Source of the DNA: Bugula neritina
Lineage: Eukaryota; Bryozoa; Gymnolaemata; Cheilostomatida; Bugulidae
NCBI GenBank assembly: GCA_964035545.1
Contig: OZ037771.1
Span: 5,450,628-5,514,627 of the forward strand
Direction of reading: 5' to 3'
DNA: 64,000 bases
This document shows positions 32,728 through 46,000 of this stretch, in pieces. Position numbers and translations under genes: made by a program. The notes under the pieces were generated by a model that worked only from the letters and a program-made list of their open reading frames with translations, was not told the origin of the DNA and searched no databases. Position 1 is the stretch's first letter. Each line of letters starts with the position of its first letter.

Positions 32728-35700
32728 TCATACTTGATGATGCCATAAAAGTTTAGATTTTTTCTCATTGAAAACGTTACCCTCCCTGTAGTAATTATTA
32801 TCGCTCAACAAATTAGAAGAAAGTGAACTTGCATTCTGTTCGAAGAAACTACGTTTGGAAATGAAATCATAGTTTGAATCGTACACAATAATTGGAGGAA
32901 TTGGCCTCTCTAGAGCTGTACAAGTAACACTATGTAAAATGTCATCGGCAGCGCTTGTATCAACAATGGAGTAGTTTTGATCTTCTTGCTCAACATCATT
33001 TTGGGGAATCTGCCAAAGGAATAATAATACGACAGGTTATTCACACTGCTATTTGGCTTGGAGAAGTGTGCGTGTGTGTGCAGCCTAAACTTTTTCTTAA
33101 GATAAAAAACTAACATGCATATAATGTGTTGTATTTAATACAACAATGCTGTCCCGGAAACAGCAAGAGCTACACAAATGTCTCACACTCACATGCACAC
33201 TGATGACATAGGCCTTGTCTAAAGAATCCGGACTGTCAATATTGTTGTCTAGGCTACATTCACTAGAGTCTGTGTCCACACTACTCTCAGAGCCAATCAT
33301 TTTAGACTGTAGTTGATCCACGTCATTTCCTCTTTGTGTTTCACTTATTTTATATTTCTGTAGAATAATACGTTCACATACTTGCTGTTTATCCCTATAC
33401 TATCAAAGTCTTCTAAACGCAAGATAGTTTTAGGAATAATAATTTCTTGCTTACAAAACTAATTATAAAGGGCCAACAAATTAATTTATTATACTTGTAG
33501 TAATTATCATTCACTTTTGAGCAGCAAAATTGTAAATCAGAAAATACAAATTCAAAACATATCCTAAAACAATCAATATTCTTATACAAAAAATTTAAAA
33601 ACCTTTTTGTTTGAACTGAAATAGCCTACCGCACTTAAATAAGTTGATTTCCAGTAAGGATTTGTATCTCACCTGGTGTAATAGTTTAGTTTTATATGCA
33701 GTGACAGACGCTGAACAAAAGATGAGAAAGAGGCTGAGTGGCAGGACGATGAGCAGCAGGTAGTTGTGAGATGACACTGACTGAACTGATATTAGGACAT
33801 CGCTCTCTACACACTGACGTCTCGTGTCGCAGGCTATGACTGTCAGATTGTAGGATCCGCTAAAATCTTTAGGCAGCGTCTTTGCAAGAAGTATTGTTCC
33901 ATTTGCTGAGTTTATATTAAATAACCCTTCACTACCTACAGAGCCACAACATAAATATTCAAAATTAATTATTTTTATTTTCCAATTATTGGTTTCTATA
34001 ATAATTTGTCATGTGATAGCTAACAGCTTCCCAATCTTTTTCAAATAAATCAGTATGGTCAACAAAAACTCTTTACAGACATAACAAACTACTTGCCATT
34101 ATTTTCTATTAGGTAGTATGTGAGTTTGCCAATATCTTCGATGTCAAGGTCAATTGCCAAGAATTGACCAATCACATGTCCAGAGTTTCTTTTGCTAGAC
34201 ACAGTGAGTATTTTATTCTGCTGAGAGGCTGGGAAGAATGGATAGTTGTCATTTATGTCTTTCACAGTTATGTGCACCTTAGCAGTAGAGTGTAGTGAAA
34301 TGTTTCCATCATCTCTCACTATTGCAGTCAGCTACAATCAATAAATATGAGTCTTTTGCAATTGATGTGTGTGTAATACATTTAGTTTGTCTTATTTTTA
34401 AAACCATTAACTATGCAAAACTTGAGTTCAACAGCAGTATGTAATAATGTACAGTTAATACATTAAATTGATAATTTGATCTAGCTTTTTATATTACTAT
34501 AATACATATTATAATTATAAAATGTATATCGATAAATGCAACATATTACTGCATTTAACTACTAATTACTATATAACAATAATAATAATACATCATATAA
34601 TTACATATTATTTCATAATTAATTTTTAAACTGTATTAACTAGCACATATTATCATATATTAGTAGGCCTACATATATTTTTTGCTGGACATATTACTTC
34701 ATGCTAATATAATATATTACTTCATAATCAATATTACTGTGCAATACTGCATATTAGCATATAAACTAACACAAACCTCATACTCAGAAATGTTTTCCCT
34801 GTCTAGTTCTCCTATAGTATAGATAACTCCAGAAGAAATATTTATACCAAAGCATTTGCTATTGTTCTGTTCTAAACTAAACTGAAAATTTCCGCCAATG
34901 CCTCTGTCAGAGTCTGTAGCACTCAATTGACCAACAACCGTGCCACTTGGCATTGACTCTGACACTTCAAACAGGTACTTGCTTGGTGTGAATATTGGAA
35001 CGTGGTCATTGACACCTTGAATGTAGATGTGAATCTCCGCGAAGGAAGAGAGAGATGGCTCACCTTTATCTACATAACAACAGACAACAGTGTTCATTCT
35101 TATCATAAGCATAGTTATTGTAGTCTAATGAAAAAGTGGACATGCCTCTCTTAGAGTTGTCTCATTTGCTTATAGTAGCCTATTTATCTTAGTCCCAACA
35201 GTCCACACGTTTGAAATAAAGACAATGCATGATAGCACAAATGGTAGCAAATGGTAACAGTATCAAGCACAATGTGTTATTTCTTTAGTATTCTGTACTT
35301 TCGGCTCTAATGGCAAGTGAGAAAATGTTGATTTCGGTTGATCTTTTATTGCAAATATTCACAGAAACTATTACTCAAGACAATTTTTTAGCTTGACATT
35401 AGATATATATTTATTTTATACTCAATTGCTTATAAGCTCTAACCATTATATTAGTCATCAAACTTGTTGAGTAGTAAAACTCAAACATTAATTAACTAGA
35501 ACTCAGGCAGAACTGAAACTGCCAGTTTTGCATATAAATGCAGCAGCATTCCAGGAATAAAGTTACAGCAGCATTGCTTAAATGACATGAAGCAAGTGTT
35601 TTAAAGTTTTTTCAAATCTTTGGCAAATAATTGAAGTATAGCGTGTAAAATCACCAAGTGCACACATTTATAAATGAAGTGCAACTTTTTATTTTACCTT

Positions 35701-37014
35701 TAGCCTCTACTTTCAGATGAAATGTAGATTGAGTTTCATAATCAAGGGCAGCATCAGTGCTCAGTTCACCAGTGGCAGCATTAATATGGAATGGCACAGC
35801 TTTGTCCACCAGAGAGTACTGCAAGTTCACATCATATTATATCATATATTATGGTAGAGACAAAGTTACCTACTTTGAATTTAAACATTCTTGATATTAA
35901 ATTGAATTTAGTTGAATGATGAAAGATTTTTTCTGAAATTCATTAAACATAGCATTTTCATAATCTTTCAAGGATGAAGCAATGCTTATTGCAAAAAGTA
36001 GACAGCTCTTGTTAAATGACAAAAATTAGGATGGATCTTTTTTTCTAAATATTGTACGACATGCTATCCAAACATGCCAAGTACCTCGATTTTGGAGTTG
36101 TTTCTAATGTCAGAGTCTATTGCTGTCACATGCAGTACGCTGGTGCCAACTGGTGATGTCTCTGAAATATTGTACACATTATAGTCTGGTTGGCTAAATT
36201 GTGGGCGGTTGTCATTAATATCCTGAATATCCACCTGCAAACATGTATGTACAAACATAGATTGATATCAAGCCTCCCTTTCATTATAATGCGACGTACA
36301 AAGACTACCACGATTTGACTTACAGCAAGCTAGAAGAGATCAAAGGAATGCTAATTAATTAATGATTATCTTACGGATTGTTAAGTATGAATATTTAAGT
36401 TAAATTTGCTAAAAATTGTAACTTTTGGTTCAGATTTTCAATATTAAAAATATTTATATAGCTTATCAAAAAAGCCGCTACCTAACACTTGTCCTATCAA
36501 TGTATTACTTGAATACACAGCATAGCATATTTTTAAAGCATTAGTTATTATTATGTTAATTTAGAAAAATGAAAACACCCTATGTAACAGATGCTAAAAA
36601 ATAAATATGGAAGATAAATAATGTTACGTACAGAAATAATTTTCTGGGAAGACAAGGATGGTTCACCCATATCATGGCATCTAACAATGATTGTAGTCTG
36701 AGAAACTAATTCCCTATCAATATCTGTTGCTGTCCTGAGTATGAACTCATTTTCCAGGTAGGGTACAAGCTCGAACAGATCTGAGTCTATGCTACAGTCA
36801 ATGTCGTGGTTCGGGGATGAGCAGTCTGCATCGTGTGTACTAATCAAAGCAACAAACGTTTTGGCTGCTGAGTGCTCCGGCACCTGAAGAGAATACAACT
36901 CTATACTATGCATCGTTGTTTTTCCTTCTCTATACGTATTTCAGAAATGGCTAATTTTTTCAAAGAAAATTGCTATTCTATTTATTGTACTTTCCTATTT
37001 ATGACATAGAAAGG

Positions 37015-37054
<40 letters not shown>

Positions 37055-40000
37055 TTCATATTTGGGTTCATAGGTGGTCAATTTGGTATGTAAAACATCC
37101 ATAGGGGGCTCTATGCCCATAGGGGGCTGCTCATAGGGGGCACCATGTTTGAGTGTTTTAAATTACTCAGAACAGTCTGTTATGGTATATAGACACTATT
37201 TTAAAAATAGGCTCACAGAAGGACAATTTGATATTTTCCAATACCAGAGGGGGCTCTGTATATATATACAAAAAGCCCCCTATGGTATTATAAAATATCA
37301 AATTAGGGAGTTGTCTTCCCAAAAACTAATGTAACGTTTTTCACTGTTGGAAACACTTAATTACATTGATAATAATATCATTTCAGTTGCTATAATTGTG
37401 CCAGGGCTTAAGGTAGAACTTGTATAGAAATCTGGCCTGCATCTCCGTTAAAAAAATTATATTTGAGTTGTTGTGAGCTTATATATATTATATCTGCCCC
37501 CTATGAGCCTATATATTCTATATCTGCCCCCTATGAGCCTATATATTCTATATCTGCCCCCTATGAACTTATATATATTATATCTGTCCCGTATGAGCTT
37601 ATAGTCTATATCTGCCCCCTATGAGCTTATATATTCTATATCTGCCCTCTATGAGCTTATATATTCTATATCTGCCCCCTATGAGCCTATATACTCTATA
37701 TCTGCCCGTATGAGCTTATATATTCTATATCTGCCCCCTATGAACTTATATATTCTATATCTGCCCCCTATGAGCCTATATATTTATTATCTGCCCCCTA
37801 TGAGCCTATATATATTATATCTGCCCCCTATGAGCCTATATATTCTATATCTGCCCCCTATGAACTTATATATATTATATCTGCCCCCTATGAACTTATA
37901 TATATTTTATGTGCCCCCTATGAACCTATATATTCTATATCTGCCCCCTATCAACTTATATATTATATCTGCCCCCTGTGAACTTATATATATTTTATGT
38001 GCCCCCTATGAACCTATATATTCTATATCTGCCCCCTATCAACTTATATATTATATCTGCCCCCTATGAACTTATATATATTATATCTGCCCCCTATGAG
38101 CCTATATATTCTATATCTGCCCCCTATGAACCTATATATATATTATATCTGCCCCCTATGAACTTATATATATATATTATATCTGCCCCCTATGAACTTA
38201 TATATATATTATATCTGCCCCCTATGAACTTATATATATATATTATATCTGCCCCCTATGGGCCTATATATTCTATATCTGCCCCCTATGAACCTATATA
38301 TATTATATCTGCCCCCTATGAACTTGAATATATATATATATTATATCTGCCCCTATGAGCCTATATACTCCATATCTGCCCGCTATGAACCTAGATATGT
38401 GCCCTCTTTCACTGTTGGAAACACTTATTTACAGTGATGATAATATCATTTCAGTTGCTATAACTGTGCCAGGGCTTGAGGTAGAACTTGTATAGAAATC
38501 TGGCCTGCATCTCCGTTAAAAAATTATATTTGAGTTGTTGTGAGCTTATATATTATATCTGCCCTCTATGAGCCTATATATTCTATATCTGCCCCCTATG
38601 AACTTATATATATTATATCTGCCCCCTGTGAACTTATATATATTTTATGTGCCCCCTATGAGCCTATATATTCCATATCTGCCCCCTATGAGCTTATATA
38701 TTCTATATCTGCCCCCTATAAGCCTATATATTCTACATCTGCCCCCTATGAGCTTATATATTCTATATCTGCCCCCTATGAGCCTATATATTCTACATCT
38801 GCCCCCTTTGAGCCTATATATTCTATATCTGCCCCCTATGAGCTTATATATTCTATATCTGCCCCCTATGAACTTATATATTCTATATCTGCCCCCTATG
38901 AGCCTATATATTTATTATCTGCCCCCCTATGAGCCTATATATATTATATCTGCCCCCTATGAGCCTATATATTCTATATCTGCCCCCTATGAACTTATAT
39001 ATATTATATCTGCCCCCTATGAACTTATATATATTTTATGTGCCCCCTATGAACCTATATATTCTATATCTGCCCCCTATCAACTTATATATTATATCTG
39101 CCCCCTGTGAACTTATATATATTTTATGTGCCCCCTATGAACCTATATATTCTATATCTGCCCCCTATCAACTTATATATTATATCTGCCCCCTATGAAC
39201 TTATATATATTATATCTGCCCCCTATGAGCCTATATATTCTATATCTGCCCCCTATGAACCTATATATATATTATATCTGCCCCCTATGAACTTATATAT
39301 ATATATATATTATATCTGCCCCCTATGAACTTATATATATATTATATCTGCCCCCTATGAACTTATATATATATATTATATCTGCCCCCTATGGGCCTAT
39401 ATATTCTATATCTGCCCCCTATGAACCTATATATATATTATATCTGCCCCCTATGAACTTGAATATATATATATATATATTATATCTGCCCCTATGAGCC
39501 TATATACTCCATATCTGCCCGCTATGAACCTAGATACGTGCCCTCTTTCACTGTTGGAAACACTTATTTACAGTGATGATAATATCATTTCAGTTGCTAT
39601 AACTGTGCCAGGGCTTGAGGTAGAACTTGTATAGAAATCTGGCCTGCATCTCCATTAAAAAATTATATTTGAGTTGTTGTGAGCTTATATATTATATCTG
39701 CCCCCTATGAGCCTATATATTCTATATCTGCCCCCTATGAACTTATATATATTATATCTGCCCCCTGTGAACTTATATATATTTTATGTGCCCCCTATGA
39801 ACCTATATATTCTATATCTGCCCCCTATGAACTTATATATTATATCTGCCCCTATGAACTTATATATATTATATCTGCCCCCTATGAGCCTATATATTCT
39901 ATATCTGCCCCCTATGAACCTATATATATATTATATCTGCCCCCTATGAACTTATATATATGTATTATATCTGCCCCCTATGAGCTTATATATATATTAT

Positions 40001-43000
40001 ATCTGCCCCTATGAGCCTATATACTCCATATCTGCCCGCTATGAACCTAGATATGTGCCCTCTTTCACTGTTGGAAACACTTATTTACAGTGATGATAAT
40101 ATCATTTCAGTTGCTATAACTGTGCCAGGGCTTGAGGTAGAACTTGTATAGAAATCTGGCCTGCATCTCCATTAAAAAATTATATTTGAGTTGTTGTGAG
40201 CTTATATATTATATCTGCCCCCTATGAGCCTATATATTCTATATCTGCCCCCTATGAACTTATATATATTATATCTGCCCCCTGTGAACTTATATATATT
40301 TTATGTGCCCCCTATGAACCTATATATTCTATATCTGCCCCCTATGAACTTATATATTATATCTGCCCCTATGAACTTATATATATTATATCTGCCCCCT
40401 ATGAGCTTATATATTCTATATCTGCCCCCTATGAACCTATATATATATTATATCTGCCCCTATGAACTTATATATATGTATTATATCTGCCCCCTATGAG
40501 CTTATATAATATATTATATCTGCCCCCTATGAGCCTATATATTCTATATCTGCCCCCTATAAGCCTATATATATATTCTAATCTGCCCCCTATAAGCCTA
40601 TACATTCTATATCTGCCCCCTATAAGCCTATATATTTTATATCTGCCCCCTATGAGCCTATATATTCTATATCTGCCCCCTATGAACTTATATATATTTT
40701 ATGTGCCCCCTATGAGCCTATATATTCCATATCTGCCCCCTATGAGCTTATATATTCTATATCTGCCCCCTATAAGCCTATATATTCTACATCTGCCCCC
40801 TATGAGCTCATATATTTTATATCTGCCCCCTATGAGCCTATATATTCCATATCTGCCCCCTATGAGCCTATATATTCTATATCTGCCCCCTATGAACTTA
40901 TATATATTATATCTGCCTCCTATGAACTTATATATATATATTATATCTGCCCCCTATGAGCTTATATATTCTATATCTGCCCCCTATGAACTTGTATATA
41001 TTTTATGTGCCATCTTTGAGCTCATATACTATTTATGTGCTGCTATGAGCCTAGATATGTTATATGTGCCCCTTATGAGCTCATATATGCTGCATGTATG
41101 CGATCCCCATAAGCCTGTGTATACTATATCTGCCCCATATGAGTTGATGTATACTATGTGTGCCCTATATCAGCAAGCACAGTCCACAGCGTCTGATGTG
41201 TATCATAGTAGGTTTATTAATTTGCATATTTTTAATTTGATGTCTTTCTCTGCAATTATGACTTTCAGCTTTAGAAGTTTTTTTGTTATATGCAGCACGT
41301 TTTCAAATTAAAAAAATTATCAACCTAAGAAGATACATACCTTTTGCTGTCTCCAATTTGCTGCTCAAATTTTTATTTTTGCTTCTGGTAGAAACAAGCA
41401 TTTTTTCTAACAATTTAGTTATAGTGTTTAAAAGTACTATATGGTTTCCCAGCAACCTTTACTTAGCTGAAATGTAACTTTCCAGTGTCAGAATAGCAGC
41501 TTTGACAAAATTTCTCGTATACATATACTGCTAGTAACAGAGAAAATTATCTGTTCCTGCAATTACTTTTACTAAGGTCTATAGAGGGAGACCACATCCC
41601 TACAATTATGCAAAAGATAATAGACCCCCTGTAGTTTTGGGCCTAGTTTCTTTGCATCTTCATAATCATTTTAATCAGGAAACTTAAGTAAGCTTAGAAG
41701 TTTTTAATTTACTAAAAATGGCTGCTAAGAGAGGTACCTTAGTTTGAACCTTATACAGAAATCCTATAATTAGCCTATTTGGCTGCAACTTCAAAAGCAC
41801 TCTCATATTTATAAATTCGTTTGAAGGAGTTTACCCTCAAATACTGTACAATAAAGAAAAAATTTCAAGCTAGCTGTTCTATTTTTCTTGGTTTTGTGTT
41901 ATCTCAGTACACGCAGAGTTTATAGTCTCTATGAGAGACCTTTTTAACTGACTGAGGGCATAATAGCTGAGATCTTGTCTGCTGTCACTACAACACGGAC
42001 TTTTATAATAGGAAATATTAAGAAATGCTTGCAGCTTACCCTTGCTACTAAATATTAGACCCTGTAGAATATAAGATAGGCCCTACACCAAGTTTCATTC
42101 ACAATAAATCTAATGGGAATCAGTAGAGATGATGAATTCAAAGTTATTAACACATATTATTGAAAACTATTTATACATGTCTTACTCTTTTTGTTGGTAG
42201 TCAAATTATATGACTAGCAAGAAGTCTAGATTTTGTTATTCACCCATTGCGCAAACAATACTTTTTCTAGCTGCATTATTTTACTTGAAAAATTTTCAAA
42301 ACAGGGAAACCAATTCAGCAACTAGTTTTAAAGTTTGAAAAAGGCATGTAGCACCAGTGTTACACTGGTCATCCGTCTCTATAAGAGTAACAATTCAGTT
42401 TAATTCCAAATAGACAACCCCCTCCATATAGACGCCAAACAATATATTCTACTTAGACTGCCTACTGAACAGCTATATTTAAAAGCGTTAAAAAATGAAA
42501 ATTGTACTTTTTATAAATAATATGTATTTTGCTGGAAATATTTTGTTGCATGCAATTAATAGAAGCTGGGGGAAACCCTGAGTATGTCTCATGTAAACAC
42601 AGTTGGAGCAAATACACTAGATAACTGTAGAATGGCTAAATATTTGCAGCTGTAATACCTCTAAACAATTCAACTAAAAAGTAGACATGGATGTGGACAT
42701 TGTGGCTATTTGGTAATTAGTATAATAGCTTAACAGTGGATTTGCTCTTATCCTTACTAAGTGACAGGCAAAGTAAGAATTTACAAAATAAAATCTTTTA
42801 ACAACCTCCTATCCCAATACATTAGGCCAAGAACTACGGCAAATTGAAATTAATGATGGGTGTCTTTAGATTGCCTAACTTTTTTGGAGCTACTTACATT
42901 TTTCTTTCCTATATTGAAGAAAAAACAGCCATTTAGTTTAGACTTAGCAAAGGCTAGCAACTGTAAGATATGTAGTATTAGTCAAGTAGCTAACCTGTTA

Positions 43001-46000
43001 CACAGGAAACTTAATAAATAAAACGTTCTGCCTCAGCAAAAGAAGTTTAAGATTTTTACAACCGTGGCTCATTAAATGCTTGAATATTTTTATGTATAAA
43101 CACCTAAAGTAAGTTTGTGATTTGAAATTAATGGCAAAAGGTTAGACTCAACTTATTTACTATTGCCTTTCTCGGCCTGGGCCCAACCAGGCTAGGCAAC
43201 TTAATTGACTACTAAAAGTTTATGGATAACTCGAACAGCTGACGTGTAAAACCATGTAAAAGTCAGCCGATCAGCATTGTGTACCAGGTCAACACCCCAC
43301 TATTATAGTTTATATAAAATTCTGCAAGTTCAGTTGCAAAATGCATGCTTCTAGAAAGCAGTTGTGCAACTTTTTTCAAGTGCATTACTTTATTTCATAT
43401 CTTAAATTTATGATCTTTGATGTATTTTTCAAAACAATTAAATTGAGTGTGTATAAAATGCAATTAAAAATTGTATGTCTACAAAAATGACCTGGTACAC
43501 TTTTGCAGCTGAAGGCCAGTTGTTACATAACTCTTAGCTTTATTTGTTCTCTATTATACTAGTATGAACTCTTGTTCTCCAATATGCCAGCTGGTAATGA
43601 GCCACCAGATTTTGGTACAGAACTCTGATTAGCCGGGTTTTTGAATGGTTTTCTAATACATACATCTGATTGCCTGAATAGTGCACACTCCATCTACATT
43701 TACATGGTGCAAGCTACAGGGTAATATTATACCAACTTTCTGTTTACTAATCTTTTGTTCACAATAGTAAATAGGCTATTCAGCAAAGATTTTATGGCAT
43801 GTAAGCCATGGGAACTATCAACCCTCTCTGCTGTATATATTTTAGCTTGTAATAGCAAGTCTACATCATAGTGTTACTACCAATATTCTCATATAAACTT
43901 ATTCAATTTTCTTCAGATAATAAAATCCCTCCTTCACTCATAGAAAATAACAAGCAATCATTCAATGATTTAGCTTTGGTAAACTATCATGTACAGTTTT
44001 TAAATGCATTTCTTTTAGACTACCCTATTCTTCAGCTTACCAATACCATAGCTTAAAAAATGTGTATTGCAGCTTATGCTAAGCCTGAGTTGGCCGTTTC
44101 TGAACCTAAAATACTGTTTGTCTCTTATATTTGGACAATAGGTTGAACTAGTCATATTATATTTACTTGCAGGATTTAAAATGCAAGTTTAGCAACAACA
44201 TAGGTTTTTCTTTCAATGAATTATAAACACATAAATTATTGGTGTAGAGAAATTGCAATTTATGCTGCTTATGATAACATAATGTTTTTACACGATCTAA
44301 TCTCATAGCTTTAAAATATCGTAAGAAATTTTTCTATGAAAGTACTGGATTTCATCAGTTATAGAGAAAGTACTAGACTTCATCAGTTATAGAGGGTGGC
44401 TGCAGATTGCAGAGATCCCAGCAGACAATAGGACTTTCAAGAAATGCTAGCTGAAGGCTTTACCCAATACTTTACCATTCAAACAGAATGTAATGGGTGT
44501 CAACATGCATTACATAATGTTGTGACTATGCATAGTAATCTGGCTGTATGAGACAAGGCTTTGTTCATGAATTTAAGCAAATACTTCTGACAAACAACTA
44601 TTGCTTTACTTAGTAGCTGGTTTAAACCCATGCAGCTATAACAACAATAATTTTAATGAATGTTGTGTTTAAGCAATGGGTATAAATCATTCTTACTTTA
44701 AACACTGAAGTATTATCGGGCAATGACTAGTAATGAGGTGGTCACTTTTGATAGACTTTAAAGACAAGTATAAATGAAGCTAATTTACTCCTAAAAAAAA
44801 TTGCAACCAAAAAAGTTTATTCTTTACTGAGTATAGGATTGTCGCATGTTAAATTATAACCTTAACTAAATAAGTCAAGACAGCAAGTGAACTACTTTAG
44901 GTGATAGATGAATACTCTATATAAAACATCTTTTCTAAATATGTAAACTGCTAAACCCTACAGATAAATAATAAATACATGTGGTTTAACTACTAATGTT
45001 TATTGAAACAATTTCAAAGTTTAGTAGAAAGAACTATAATGGGACAGATGCATAAGCAATATTAGCAGCAGTGATGGTTGATTAAACCTCTTTAGTAGTT
45101 CCCATGGCTTACACGCCATAAAATCCTTGCTAAATAGCCTATTTACTATTATGAACAAAAGATTGATAAACAGAAAGATGGTATAATACTACCCTGTAGC
45201 TTGCACCACGTAAAGGTAGACGGAGTGTACACTATTCAGGCAATCAGATGTATGTATTAGAAAACCATTCAAAAACCCAGCTAATCAGAGTTCTGTACCA
45301 AAAGCTGGCATATTGGAGAACAAGAGTTCATACTAGTATAATAGAGAACAAATAAAGCTAAGAGTTATGTAACAACTGGCCTTCAGCTGCAAAAGTGTAC
45401 CAGGTCATTTTTTTAGACATACAATTTTTAATTGCATTTTATACACACTTACTTTAGATGTTTTGAAAATACATCAGAGTGTCATAAATTTAAGATATGA
45501 AATAAAGTAATGCACTTAAAAAAAGTTGCACAACTGCTTTCTAGAAGAATGCATTTTGCAACTGAACTTGCAGAATTTTATATAAGCTATATTAGTGGGG
45601 TGTTGACCTGGTACACTTTGCTGATCGGCTGACTTTTACATGGTCTAAGTAATTTTAGAGGTAATGGCTTTCATTATAGAGCTAATAACAGGCTCCAACC
45701 TTATAGAGATACACAAAGGGCTACATAAGGACAACAACAACTACAATAAGTATAACATAGGACATGAAGTTTGAAGCAATTTTGCTGGCAATTCCCCAAA
45801 GAATTAATATTATACCTAACTAATGTAAACTTTAAACACATTTTTTCAACTTGCTGAAACTTCATACCAGCAAGAAATCTTTTTAACGAAGATAAATTGC
45901 ATTTTGTAAAACTGTTTGATGTTGCTGTGCAGCTCTGGCTGAATTATAATGAAACATAGAGCAAGCCATTTATTTTGCAAAACTAATCATAAAGTACAGA

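Noticed and set aside
37710-41311. Many repetitive frames (MSLYILYLPP, YEPIYSISAP) in the 30-bp array
   Set aside because: The unit is ten codons long and stop-free in more than one frame at once; no start context, splicing or conserved domain. Satellite artefact.
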